DNA of 64,000 bases. It comes from BOG-931 sp963761525. Lineage in GTDB: Bacteria; Pseudomonadota; Alphaproteobacteria; Rhizobiales; Xanthobacteraceae. The notes below the pieces were generated by a model, which was given only the letters and a program-made list of their open reading frames with translations, ran no database searches and was not told the origin of the DNA. A program made the position numbers and the translations under genes. Positions 8,428-16,293 of the stretch are shown in pieces. The stretch's first letter is position 1; each line of letters opens with the position of its first letter. Where the stretch lies: NCBI GenBank assembly GCA_963761525.1, contig CAVXHG010000006.1, forward strand, positions 310,001 through 374,000. Direction: 5' to 3'.

Positions 8428-10014
8428 ATGGCCGTCAATTTACCAAGACACGCAGCATTCACACGCCGCGCGTTGATGAAAAGTGCAGGCGCATCGGCGG
8501 CTCTCGCCACGATTGGCAGCATCGCGCGGCCATCGTTGAGCTTTGCGCCCGATCGCGCACAAATCACGCATGGTATCCAGTCGGGCGACGTCACCGCCAA
8601 CTCCGGCGTGGTCTGGGCTCGCGCCGACCGACCGGCGCGAATGCTGGTGGAGGTTGCCACGACCGACAGCTTCCGCGACATCAAGAGCGCGGTCTTTGTG
8701 GATGCTCTACCGGAGTCGGATTTCACCGCAAAAGCATTGCTGGAAAACCTTCCGCCGAATCAGGATCTCTTCTACCGGATCAAATTTCAGGATCTTTCGT
8801 CGGCCGTATTTGGTGAAGCGCAGGTTGGACGCTTCCACACGCCGTCCCGCGAGCGCCGTTCGGTCAACTTTCTGTGGTCCGGCGATACAATGGGACAGGG
8901 CTGGGGTATCGACCAAGCGCGTGGCGGGATGCGCACCTACGCCACCATGCTGCGCAATCAGCCGGATTTCTTCATCCATTGCGGCGACAACATCTATGCC
9001 GATTGCCCCATTGCCGCCGAGCAAAAGCTGCCCGACGGCGGCGTCTGGCGCAATGTCGTCACCGAAGAGAAATCGAGGCAGGCCGAGACGCTCGCCGACT
9101 ATCGCGGCAACTACAAGTACAATCTGCTCGATGAAAACCTGCGCGCCTTCAATGCGGCCGTACCGACATTTGCGCTATGGGACAATCACGAGGTGATGGA
9201 AACCTGGTGGCCCGATGAGGCGCTGCCGAAGGAGCCGCTCGGCGAGAAGAATACGCTGGTGTTTGCCGCCCGCGCCCGGCGCGCGTTTCACGAGTTCCTT
9301 CCTATCCGCGAGACCATGGCCGAGCCAGGGCGCATTTACCGCAAAATCCAATATGGCCCGCTGCTCGACGTCTTCATGCTGGATATGCGGAGCTATCGCG
9401 GGCCGGACGGTGCGCGCGGCGATCGCCTCCTGACGCCGGATGATTATCTGCTCGGACCCGATCAGGTCGCTTGGCTCAAGCGGGAGCTCGCGGCCTCGGA
9501 AGCGACCTGGAAAGTCATCGCCGCCGATTCACCGATTGGCTACGTCATCACGCCGCCGGGAACTGGAAGTGACAGCGACAGTCCGCGTGGGCGCGGTGTT
9601 GAAATCGCCGAGCTGCTGACGTTCATCAAACATACCGGCGTCCGCAACACGCTCTGGATCACCGCGGACCTGCATTACACCGCCGCGCATTATTACGATC
9701 CGAACCGGGCAATCTTTCAGGATTTCGAGCCGTTCTGGGAATTTGTCTCCGGTCCGATTCACGCCGGCACATGGCCGTCGGAAAACCTGGATCGCACTTT
9801 CGGCCCGCAGGTCATTTTCCAGAGAGCATCGAGTAAGGAGCAAGGCGAAAATCTCGCACCGTGCTACGGATTGCAGTTCTTCGGTCACGTCGCGATCGAC
9901 GGTGCGGACGAAACCCTGACCGTGACGCTGAAAGACGTTGCCGACAATGCGCTTTGGTCGGTTACGCTTGAGCCGCAGCGGCGTTCGGATACGCGCGTTA
10001 GTCTGCGCATATAG
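8428..10014 (+). CDS. phoD: PhoD-family alkaline phosphatase/phosphodiesterase, Tat-exported
   Basis: 528-residue metallophosphoesterase releasing phosphate from phosphomono- and diesters in the periplasm. Start at 8428 gives a twin-arginine signal 'AFTRRALMKSAGASAALATI' (R13-R14), as in PhoD. The N-terminal PhoD_N beta domain covers about residues 45-140 ('ITHGIQSGDVTANSGVVWARA'), the catalytic domain about 150-510 with 'SGDTMGQG' , 'HCGDNIYADCP', 'ALWDNHEV' and 'ITADLHYTAAHYY', which provide the Asp/Asn/His metal ligands. A longer frame upstream to 8059 is a shadow overlapping the TAXI gene. No Pho box could be confirmed in the 190 bases upstream. Confidence 0.93.
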   Translation: MAVNLPRHAAFTRRALMKSAGASAALATIGSIARPSLSFAPDRAQITHGIQSGDVTANSGVVWARADRPARMLVEVATTDSFRDIKSAVFVDALPESDFTAKALLENLPPNQDLFYRIKFQDLSSAVFGEAQVGRFHTPSRERRSVNFLWSGDTMGQGWGIDQARGGMRTYATMLRNQPDFFIHCGDNIYADCPIAAEQKLPDGGVWRNVVTEEKSRQAETLADYRGNYKYNLLDENLRAFNAAVPTFALWDNHEVMETWWPDEALPKEPLGEKNTLVFAARARRAFHEFLPIRETMAEPGRIYRKIQYGPLLDVFMLDMRSYRGPDGARGDRLLTPDDYLLGPDQVAWLKRELAASEATWKVIAADSPIGYVITPPGTGSDSDSPRGRGVEIAELLTFIKHTGVRNTLWITADLHYTAAHYYDPNRAIFQDFEPFWEFVSGPIHAGTWPSENLDRTFGPQVIFQRASSKEQGENLAPCYGLQFFGHVAIDGADETLTVTLKDVADNALWSVTLEPQRRSDTRVSLRI

Positions 10015-10023
10015 CGAGCCGCT

Positions 10024-11649
10024 TCAGGCCGTCTTTCGTTGTGACGCCACTATTTCGCCTTCGGCTGCTTGAGCCGCCTCGCGCAGCTTTCGCGAATAGA
10101 ACGACGCATTCTGATCGCCGCGCACCGCCTCGCGGGAAAACTTGATCAAGTGATGCGCGGCAAACCCAGCGCCCAGCGCACCATCGATCTGGCCGCGGCG
10201 AATCGCATAGCGCATGACCCGCCAAAATGGCCGCCGGTAATCTGAAACGATACCGACATGCCATATCAGGTTGAGCAGTAGAGTGAGGCCGCGGCGCAGA
10301 TTATTGAAGGTGAGCTTGCCGCGCGCCGGCCCGACCAGGCGATTGACGTAGGTCGCGTCCACCTGATGCATGAAACGTGAAAATAGCCGTTCTGGATCGT
10401 AGGCATAGGCAACGCAACGCAACCATGCCGCCACGACCTCATCGTAGGGGCGCAAGAATTGCACGTTGCTTTCAAGGCCGGCGTCATCCTCGATCAAGCG
10501 TCCATCACGTTTGAGCCGATCCCATAGCGGCGTGCGCGGCAAGGCCTGAAGCAGATTGATCGTGAGAATCGGCACCTGTGAGGCGTCGATGAAAGTCTTG
10601 AGCCGCTGCTCGGTATCGGCGCTGTCGGTATCGAGGCCCAAAATGATGCCCGATGTTACCTCTAGGCCGTAGCTGTTGAGGGTCTTGATCGCATCCATCA
10701 TCGGCAGCGCGGCGTTATGATCCTTGCGCATCGCCTTTAGTGCGTCCGCTTCCGGCGTCTCGATGCCGACGAACACCGTGTGAAAGTGCGCTTCGCGCAT
10801 CAGCTCCAGAATTTCGGTTTGCTTGGCAATATTAAGTGTCGCTTCGCAGGCGAACAGCAGCGGAAAATCGTGCTTGCGCTGCCATGCGATCAGATGCGGC
10901 AGGATCTCGCGCGCCGCCTTGCGATTGCCAATGAAATTATCGTCGACAAAATAAACCAGCGTCGGATAGCCGGGTTGCGCCAGCATGGCATCGAGCTCGG
11001 CAATCAACTGTTCATGCGTTTTTAAGCGCGGCTGCCGTCCGTAGAGCGCGGGGATATCGCAAAACTCGCAGCGGTATGGGCACCCGCTGGAGAATTGCAG
11101 GCTGCCAATCAGATAACGGCCCAGCTGGGTCGAGTCATAAGCTGGAATAGGGAAGTCGGATAGCGGTAGCCGCTCGCCGGTTTCAAACCGGACCTGGGCC
11201 GGCGGCCGCGCCACGCTTTCATCGAGACGAGCAATCAGCCGGTCGGTAGCGTCGCCAATTTCGCCGATATGAAGATAGTCATACTCCGGATATTGCTCCG
11301 GTGCGCCGGATACCGATGCGCCGCCGAGCACGGCGACCTTGCCGGCTGCATGGGCCCGCGCCGCGATGTCATGGATCTGCGGCGCCTGGATGTGCATGCC
11401 GCTGACAAAAATGGCATCCGCCCAGGCAAAATCGGCCGCGGTTGCAGGCGCAATATTTTCGTCAATAAAGCGAACCGGCCAGGTGGACGGCAGATAGGCC
11501 AAGATCAGCAACAGCCCTTGTGGGGGCATAAAGGCCCGAACGCCACCCATCAGGCGGTAAGCGTGGGAGAAAGTTCCAAAAGAGGGCGTATACGCCGGGA
11601 AAATGCAGAGAATGCGCCGTTGCTGCGCAGTCTTCAGCGGGCACCGCAT
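10024..11649 (-). CDS. B12-binding radical SAM protein resembling hopanoid C-2 methylase HpnP
   Basis: 541 residues: cobalamin-binding domain about 12-145, radical SAM domain about 175-400 with C190, C194 and C197 in 'SSGCPYRCEFCDIP', then a helical C-terminal DUF4070-type region. From memory of HpnP of Rhodopseudomonas, the closest blocks are 'PAYTPSFGTFSHAY', 'AFMPPQGLLLILAYLP', 'VRFIDENIAPAT', 'FVSGMHIQ', 'YFVDDNFIGNRKAA' and 'INLLQALPRTPLWDRLK', all near-identical in wording. HpnP adds the 2-methyl group to hopanoids using SAM and cobalamin. No hpn or shc genes are in the window, so a related B12-radical SAM enzyme with another lipid substrate remains possible; I leave the symbol blank. 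Confidence 0.75.
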   Translation of the reverse strand: MRCPLKTAQQRRILCIFPAYTPSFGTFSHAYRLMGGVRAFMPPQGLLLILAYLPSTWPVRFIDENIAPATAADFAWADAIFVSGMHIQAPQIHDIAARAHAAGKVAVLGGASVSGAPEQYPEYDYLHIGEIGDATDRLIARLDESVARPPAQVRFETGERLPLSDFPIPAYDSTQLGRYLIGSLQFSSGCPYRCEFCDIPALYGRQPRLKTHEQLIAELDAMLAQPGYPTLVYFVDDNFIGNRKAAREILPHLIAWQRKHDFPLLFACEATLNIAKQTEILELMREAHFHTVFVGIETPEADALKAMRKDHNAALPMMDAIKTLNSYGLEVTSGIILGLDTDSADTEQRLKTFIDASQVPILTINLLQALPRTPLWDRLKRDGRLIEDDAGLESNVQFLRPYDEVVAAWLRCVAYAYDPERLFSRFMHQVDATYVNRLVGPARGKLTFNNLRRGLTLLLNLIWHVGIVSDYRRPFWRVMRYAIRRGQIDGALGAGFAAHHLIKFSREAVRGDQNASFYSRKLREAAQAAEGEIVASQRKTA

Positions 11650-11729
11650 CGTCCGATTACCTCGTCCGTTATCACCCCCCGGCCCTTCACCCTAACAAAG
11701 ATTTCGGCGTTATGTTGCGTCAACTCGCA

Positions 11730-11757
11730 TTGCTTCTGGCATTTTGCTGACTATATT
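11730..11757 (+). promoter_or_regulatory. Probable sigma-70 promoter of typA
   Basis: TTGCTT at 11730-11735 and TATATT at 11752-11757 with a 16-base spacer, in an AT-richer stretch than its surroundings. Transcription would start near 11764, leaving a leader of about 44 bases that contains a short GC hairpin (GGGCCC/GGGCTC around 11772-11788) followed by a T-rich run before the typA ATG at 11808. Assigned by eye only. Confidence 0.45.
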
Positions 11758-11807
11758 CCGGCCAGAATTGCGGGCCCCTCGGGGGCTCGTTTTGGTTTTG
11801 GGACCCC

Positions 11808-13634
11808 ATGAACCTTCGCAATATTGCCATCATCGCTCACGTCGACCATGGCAAAACCACGCTTGTCGATCGGCTATTGCAGCAATCCGGCTCGTTCCGC
11901 GAGAACCAGCGCGTTGTGGAACGCGCCATGGACTCTAACGACCTAGAACGCGAGCGCGGTATCACCATCCTGGCAAAGGCGACCTCGCTGGTCTGGAAAG
12001 ACACTCGGATCAACATCGTCGATACCCCCGGCCATGCCGATTTCGGCGGCGAGGTCGAGCGCATTCTCAATATGGTCGATGGCGCGCTGGTGCTGGTAGA
12101 CGCGGCCGAAGGGCCGCTGCCACAGACCAAATTCGTTGTCTCCAAGGCCTTGAAGATGGGGCTAAAACCCATCGTCGTCATCAACAAAGTCGATCGCGGC
12201 GACGCCCGCGCCACCGAAGTCGCCAACGCTGTGTTTGATCTGTTCGCAGCACTGGACGCCACCGAGGAGCAGCTCGATTTCCCGATCCTGTACGGTTCCG
12301 CGAAGCAAGGCTGGATGGCCGCGAGCGCTGACGGCCCGAAGGACCAGGGTATGGCGCCACTGTTCGACCTTGTGCTGAGCCACGTAGCGCCGCCGCAGGT
12401 CGAGCAAGGCCCGTTCCGCATGCTGGGTACTATCCTGGAATCAAACCCATATCTCGGCCGCATCGTCACCGGCCGCATTTCCTCCGGTTCGGTCAAACCC
12501 AACCAGCAGGTCAAAGTCCTCGACCGCAACGGCGAATTGATCGAAGCGGGCCGGGTCACCAAGGTTCTAGCGTTCCGCGGCCTGGAGCGGGCGCCGATCG
12601 AGGAAGGATCAGCCGGCGACATTATCGCCATTGCGGGTCTGCCTGAAGCCTTCGTGTCGCACACGCTGTGCGCGCCCGAAGTGACCGAGCCGCTGCCGGC
12701 GCAGCCGATCGATCCGCCAACGCTGACAATGACCTTCCGCATCAACGATTCGCCGCTCGCCGGAACTGAAGGCGACAAGGTGCAAAGCCGGGTGATCCGC
12801 GACCGGCTGCTGCGCGAGGGCGAAGGCAACGTCACGCTGCGGATTTCTGAATCCACCGAAAAGGATTCCATGGAAGTCGCCGGCCGCGGCGAACTGCAGC
12901 TCGGCATCCTGATCGAGACCATGCGCCGTGAAGGCTTTGAGCTTGCCGTCTCGCGGCCAAAAGTTCTGTTCCAGCACGGTGCCTCGGGCGATCTCCTCGA
13001 ACCTATCGAGGAAGTGGTCATCGACGTCGATGAAGAGCACTCGGGCGTCGTCGTGCAGAAGCTCGCCGAGCGCAAAGGCGAGATGATCGAGATGCGCCCT
13101 TCCGGTGGCGGCCGGGTACGGCTCATTTTCTACGCCCCGACGCGTGGGCTCATCGGCTATCAGGGCGAACTACTCACCGACACGCGCGGCACGGCGGTCA
13201 TGAACCGCTTATTCCATGCTTACGGCCCGCACCGGGGCGATATTATTGGGCGGCGCAACGGCGTGCTGATCTCGACCGACCAGGGTGAGGCCGTCGCCTA
13301 CGCGATGTGGAATCTGGAAGATCGCGGCCCGATGATGATTGAGCCAGGCTGGAAGGTCTATCGGGGAATGATCCTCGGTGAGCATACCCGCGGCAACGAC
13401 CTCGAGGTCAATGTGCTCAAGGGTAAGAAGCTGACCAATATCCGGACCCATTCGAAGGACGAGGCGATCCGGCTGACGCCACCGATCCGCATGACGCTGG
13501 AAAAAGCGTTGGCCTATATCGAAGACGACGAACTGGTCGAAGTGACGCCAAAATCGATCCGGCTTCGCAAAAAGCTGCTTGATGCAAACGAACGCAAGCG
13601 CGACGACCGGCGCAAAGAGGCCGAGCGGGTCTAG
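11808..13634 (+). CDS. typA: Ribosome-associated GTPase TypA/BipA
   Basis: 608-residue translational GTPase of the EF-G/LepA class, which binds the ribosome and supports 50S assembly and growth under stress. G motifs are intact: G1 'AHVDHGKTT' (10-18), G2 region 'ERERGITILAKATSL', G3 'DTPGHADFGGE', G4 'NKVDRGDA' and G5 'YGSAKQGW'. The C-terminal BipA-specific domain carries 'APTRGLIGYQGELLTDTRGTA' and 'SKDEAIRLTPPIRMTLE'. Length is standard. It is a monocistronic unit by layout, with a plausible sigma-70 promoter just upstream and 257 non-coding bases after it. Confidence 0.98.
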   Translation: MNLRNIAIIAHVDHGKTTLVDRLLQQSGSFRENQRVVERAMDSNDLERERGITILAKATSLVWKDTRINIVDTPGHADFGGEVERILNMVDGALVLVDAAEGPLPQTKFVVSKALKMGLKPIVVINKVDRGDARATEVANAVFDLFAALDATEEQLDFPILYGSAKQGWMAASADGPKDQGMAPLFDLVLSHVAPPQVEQGPFRMLGTILESNPYLGRIVTGRISSGSVKPNQQVKVLDRNGELIEAGRVTKVLAFRGLERAPIEEGSAGDIIAIAGLPEAFVSHTLCAPEVTEPLPAQPIDPPTLTMTFRINDSPLAGTEGDKVQSRVIRDRLLREGEGNVTLRISESTEKDSMEVAGRGELQLGILIETMRREGFELAVSRPKVLFQHGASGDLLEPIEEVVIDVDEEHSGVVVQKLAERKGEMIEMRPSGGGRVRLIFYAPTRGLIGYQGELLTDTRGTAVMNRLFHAYGPHRGDIIGRRNGVLISTDQGEAVAYAMWNLEDRGPMMIEPGWKVYRGMILGEHTRGNDLEVNVLKGKKLTNIRTHSKDEAIRLTPPIRMTLEKALAYIEDDELVEVTPKSIRLRKKLLDANERKRDDRRKEAERV

Positions 13635-13891
13635 CTTTACCGATTCTATTTCTCATTTCGGCACAGTTCGGCGGGCAACGCCGTCACACAACTGGCGATA
13701 AATCAGGCCTTCTTTGGCACCTCAGCCGGGAACCGTGTCGGTTCTGCAACAGCTTGTGCAGATTACGCGCCGAGCCCGTCTTTTTCGCTTGGCACCGATA
13801 GACGACCTCTTCGTTTCCGCTAATAATCCGTGCCGTGACAAGTTCGTGAATCAGCGCTGAAGCTAACGGAAACGGTTGCTTTGATCGCACC

Positions 13892-14401
13892 ATGAGCACA
13901 ATCCTCATCGAAATCCGCCGCGCCAAGGCGAACGATGCTGGCGCGATAGCGTCAGCCCACGACGAAGCTTGGCGGATGGCTTATCAGGGCATCATCCCGG
14001 GCACCGAGCTCGATAAGCTGATCAATCGCCGCGGACCGGCGTGGTGGGATAGCGCCATTCGCAAAGGCAGCCGCGTCGCGCTGCTGCAGTTCGGCGACAA
14101 GATCGCGGGCTACGCCAATTACGGGCGCAACCGCGCGCGCAGCCTCTATTATGACGGCGAGATTTACGAACTTTATCTGCGGCCGGAATATCAGGGCCTC
14201 GGCTTTGGCCGCCGCCTGTTCACCGCAGCGCGCCGCGATCTGGCGCAGAGCGCGATGAAATCACTGATCGTCTGGGCGCTGTCGGAAAACGAAAGCGCCG
14301 TGGAATTCTATCGCGCACTGGGCGGCAAGGCCGTGGCGCGCTCATCGGAAAAGTTCGGCACGCGCGTGCTGGATAAAGTCGCCTTCGGCTGGCAGAGCTA
14401 A
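13892..14401 (+). CDS. GNAT-family N-acetyltransferase
   Basis: 169-residue acetyl-CoA-dependent acyltransferase. The acetyl-CoA pyrophosphate loop is 'LRPEYQGLGFGRRLF' (about residues 96-110, the R/Q-x-x-G-x-G/A motif), preceded by the beta4 strand 'GEIYELYL' and followed by 'LIVWALSENESAVEFYRALGG', the classical C-terminal 'N..A..FY...G' signature. Substrate is unknown. The 257-base gap before it, after typA, holds no gene I can support. It is convergent with folD, whose corrected stop is 11 bases away. Confidence 0.88.
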   Translation: MSTILIEIRRAKANDAGAIASAHDEAWRMAYQGIIPGTELDKLINRRGPAWWDSAIRKGSRVALLQFGDKIAGYANYGRNRARSLYYDGEIYELYLRPEYQGLGFGRRLFTAARRDLAQSAMKSLIVWALSENESAVEFYRALGGKAVARSSEKFGTRVLDKVAFGWQS

Positions 14402-14411
14402 GCTCCGCCGA

Positions 14412-15294
14412 TCAAACACCCGGCGCTGGCAGACCCGCTTGCATGCAAGCCGCGCGCAGCGTGTTCGCCAGCAGACAGGCAATTGTCATCGGGCCGACGC
14501 CGCCCGGCACCGGCGTAATGGCGCCGGCGACCGCAGCGGCTTCGGCGAAATTCACATCGCCAACCAGACGCGACTTGCCGTCGCCGGGAATGCGATTGAT
14601 GCCGACGTCGATCACCGTCGCACCGGGCTTGATCCAGTCGCCGCGCACCATTTCCGGCCGCCCAATGGCTGCAAACAGTAAATCGGCACCGCGGCACAGC
14701 GCCAGGCAGATCGCGCGTGCGCGAATGCGCGATGGTGACGGTTGCGTTCTCGGCGAGAAGAAGCTGCGCCAATGGCTTGCCGACGATATTGGATCGGCCG
14801 ATCACGACGGCAGCGAGCCCGGCCAGCGAAGTCTGTACGGTCTTGGCAAGCTTGATGCAGCCAAGCGGCGTGCACGGCACGAGCCCGGGGAGTCCTGAAG
14901 CCAGCCGCCCGGCATTGAGCGGATGGAATCCGTCAACGTCCTTGTCCGGATCGACGGTTGCGATGATGCGCGCGGCGTCGATTTGCGGCGGCAGCGGCAA
15001 TTGCACCAGGATACCGCTTACGGCGGGGTCTGCATTCAGGCGCTTCACCAAGGCAACCAGCGCCTCTTCGCTGATTTCGTCTGGCAGACGGTGATCGAAC
15101 GGCCGCATGCCTGCTTCGACGACCGCTTTCGACTTGCTGCCGACATAGGCCTTGCTGGCGGGATTTTCGCCGACAAGCACCACTGCCAGACCGGGTGTCA
15201 GGCCTTGCTCGGCCACTAGCCGGCGCGTTTCCGCGCCTACGGCGGCTCGCAGCTCGGCAGCAATCGCTTTGCCGTCGATAATCCGCGCGGCCAC
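14412..15294 (-). pseudogene. folD: Methylenetetrahydrofolate dehydrogenase/cyclohydrolase FolD, broken by one extra base
   Basis: Bifunctional enzyme interconverting 5,10-methylene-THF and 10-formyl-THF; usually essential and single copy. The N-terminal half is normal: 'KAYVGSKSKAVVEAGM' with the catalytic lysine, 'VQLPLPPQID', 'DKDVDGFHP', and NADP-site 'VVIGRSNIVGKPLAQLL'. At about base 14704 one extra base (A on the plus strand) shifts the frame after 'HSRTRDLP'. Removing it restores 'ALCRGADLLFAAIGRPEMVRG' through 'VGDVNFAEAAAVAGAITPVPGGVGPMT' to a stop at 14412. As read, translation continues out of frame to 14398. Because the gene is usually essential and the rest is perfectly conserved, I think the insertion is probably a sequencing error. 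Confidence 0.9.
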
Positions 15295-15301
15295 GGCGTT
15301 C

Positions 15302-15592
15302 TTAGTAGACGTTCGGCAGGATATAGAGCGCGATCACATAACGAATGAACACGATGATCAAAAACAGGATCACCGGGGAAATATCGATGCCGCCCATACT
15401 GGGCAGGATGCTGCGGATTGGTCGCAGCACCGGTTCGGTGATGCGATAAAGAAAATCGCCGATCATCGCGACCACCGGGCTTCGCGTGTTCACGACGTTA
15501 AAGGCGACAAGCCAGGAAAAGATCGCCATAGCGATCACGATCCAGATGTAAAGCTGTAAGGCCAGATCGATGACAAGAAAAAGGGCGCGCAT
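15302..15592 (-). CDS. YggT-family integral membrane protein
   Basis: 96 residues with two long hydrophobic segments (about 6-28 and 66-90) flanking 'RITEPVLRPIRSILPSMGGID', the YggT signature loop. Family members are small inner-membrane proteins implicated in osmotic and cell-division/membrane processes, with no defined biochemical activity. It sits 7 bases upstream of folD on the same strand. In related genomes a DUF167 gene often lies between the two (from memory), and here it is missing. Confidence 0.88.
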   Translation of the reverse strand: MRALFLVIDLALQLYIWIVIAMAIFSWLVAFNVVNTRSPVVAMIGDFLYRITEPVLRPIRSILPSMGGIDISPVILFLIIVFIRYVIALYILPNVY

Positions 15593-15758
15593 AGCTCGAT
15601 TTCGTTGTTGTTAATGAGCGAACCTAGCGGCTTAAAACGGCGCGAACAAGCCGACGCACCGAGGTCAAAATTCACCGGTTCGGCCGTCCTTGACAGTGGG
15701 GGGCCACGGTCCTAAATGGCCCGCACTCGCCCAAAAGGCGCGATTTTGCCGTTTGGCC

Positions 15759-15834
15759 GGGGCCGTAGCTCAGTTGGGAGAGCGCCTCGTTCGCAATGAG
15801 GAGGTCAGGGGTTCAACTCCCCTCGGCTCCACCA
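15759..15834 (+). tRNA. tRNA-Ala (anticodon CGC)
   Basis: 76 bases fold into a complete cloverleaf: acceptor GGGGCCG/CGGCTCC including the G3-U70 pair that specifies alanine, D stem GCTC/GAGC, anticodon stem CCTCG/TGAGG with loop TTCGCAA (anticodon CGC reading GCG), T stem AGGGG/CCCCT with loop TTCAACT, and encoded CCA. It is followed at once by an 18-base inverted repeat and a GIY-YIG gene. Confidence 0.97.
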
Positions 15835-15905
15835 GCCTTCGCCCGTTACGCGGGCTACGGCTCGGCGGGCCAGCCTGCATGGAGTAAGCGTAGCGGGCGA
15901 AGGCT
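15834..15905. repeat. Long imperfect palindrome directly 3' of tRNA-Ala
   Basis: Arms 15834-15851 (agccttcgcccgttacgc) and 15888-15905 are reverse complements with one mismatch over 18 bases, separated by 36 bases that contain a further GC-rich 'ggctacggctcggcgggccagcc' style motif. The left arm starts with the last A of the tRNA CCA end. Related sequence (ccggg, cgtagc, gaaggcgggc) recurs after the GIY-YIG gene, so the gene is bracketed by related palindromic units. Confidence 0.75.
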
Positions 15906-15951
15906 GCCGGGCCGAAGTTGCGTAGCAACGAAGGCGGGCTCGGGGGGCTGT

Positions 15952-16191
15952 ATGAAATACGTGTATATGCTGACCAGCATTACTTTCCCGGATCGTCACT
16001 ATACCGGGATTACCGCCGACCTCAGAAAGCGATTCGAAAAGCACAATTCAGGCGCGGTCCCACACACTTCAAAATATAAGCCTTGGCAAATCAAAACGTA
16101 CATTGCATTCAACGACGAAAAGCAAGCATTCGCATTTGAACGGTATTTGAAGTCTGCCTCGGGACGCGCCTTTGCGAAGAAACGGCTATAG
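15952..16191 (+). CDS. Small GIY-YIG nuclease-domain protein
   Basis: 79 residues making one GIY-YIG domain: 'YVYMLTS' (GIY strand), 'RHYTGIT' (YIG strand), 'LRKRFEKHN' supplying the conserved arginine and 'AFERYLKS' supplying the catalytic glutamate. Family members cut DNA with a divalent metal; the stand-alone YhbQ/UPF0213-like type has unclear roles in repair or selfish mobility. The start at 15952 was chosen because an earlier in-frame start (15796) lies inside the tRNA gene. Its A+T content is visibly higher than that of neighbouring genes (AAATATAAG, AAACGTACA), hinting at foreign origin. Bracketed by palindromes and followed by a terminator. Confidence 0.85.
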   Translation: MKYVYMLTSITFPDRHYTGITADLRKRFEKHNSGAVPHTSKYKPWQIKTYIAFNDEKQAFAFERYLKSASGRAFAKKRL

Positions 16192-16243
16192 AAAGCTCGC
16201 TGTACGAGCCGTGGCTCGGCAGGCCGGTATAGCCCGCGAAGTT

Positions 16244-16280
16244 GCCCGCCGTAGCTCGGAGAGCGAAGGCGGGCTTTTTA
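16244..16280 (+). terminator. Rho-independent terminator after the GIY-YIG gene
   Basis: GCCCGCC (16244-16250) pairs with GGCGGGC (16268-16274), 17-base loop with internal 'agctcggagagc' able to extend pairing, followed by TTTTTATTT. It ends 14 bases before the MFS gene start. Confidence 0.75.
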
Positions 16281-16293
16281 TTTCGGGATTTGG

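Noticed and set aside
11765..11807. typA leader hairpin as riboswitch or attenuator
   Set aside because: Stem is only about six pairs and the T run is interrupted; too weak to call.
11837..13126. Leftward 429-residue Ser/Arg-rich frame over typA
   Set aside because: Complement of typA, Ser-Arg-Thr rich, no domain.
13684..13926. Leftward 80-residue reading frame after typA
   Set aside because: Basic, low-quality composition, no ribosome site and no homology; overlaps the GNAT start on the other strand.
14398..14651. Two separate genes in the folD 3' half
   Set aside because: The pieces are contiguous halves of one FolD with a single extra base between them.
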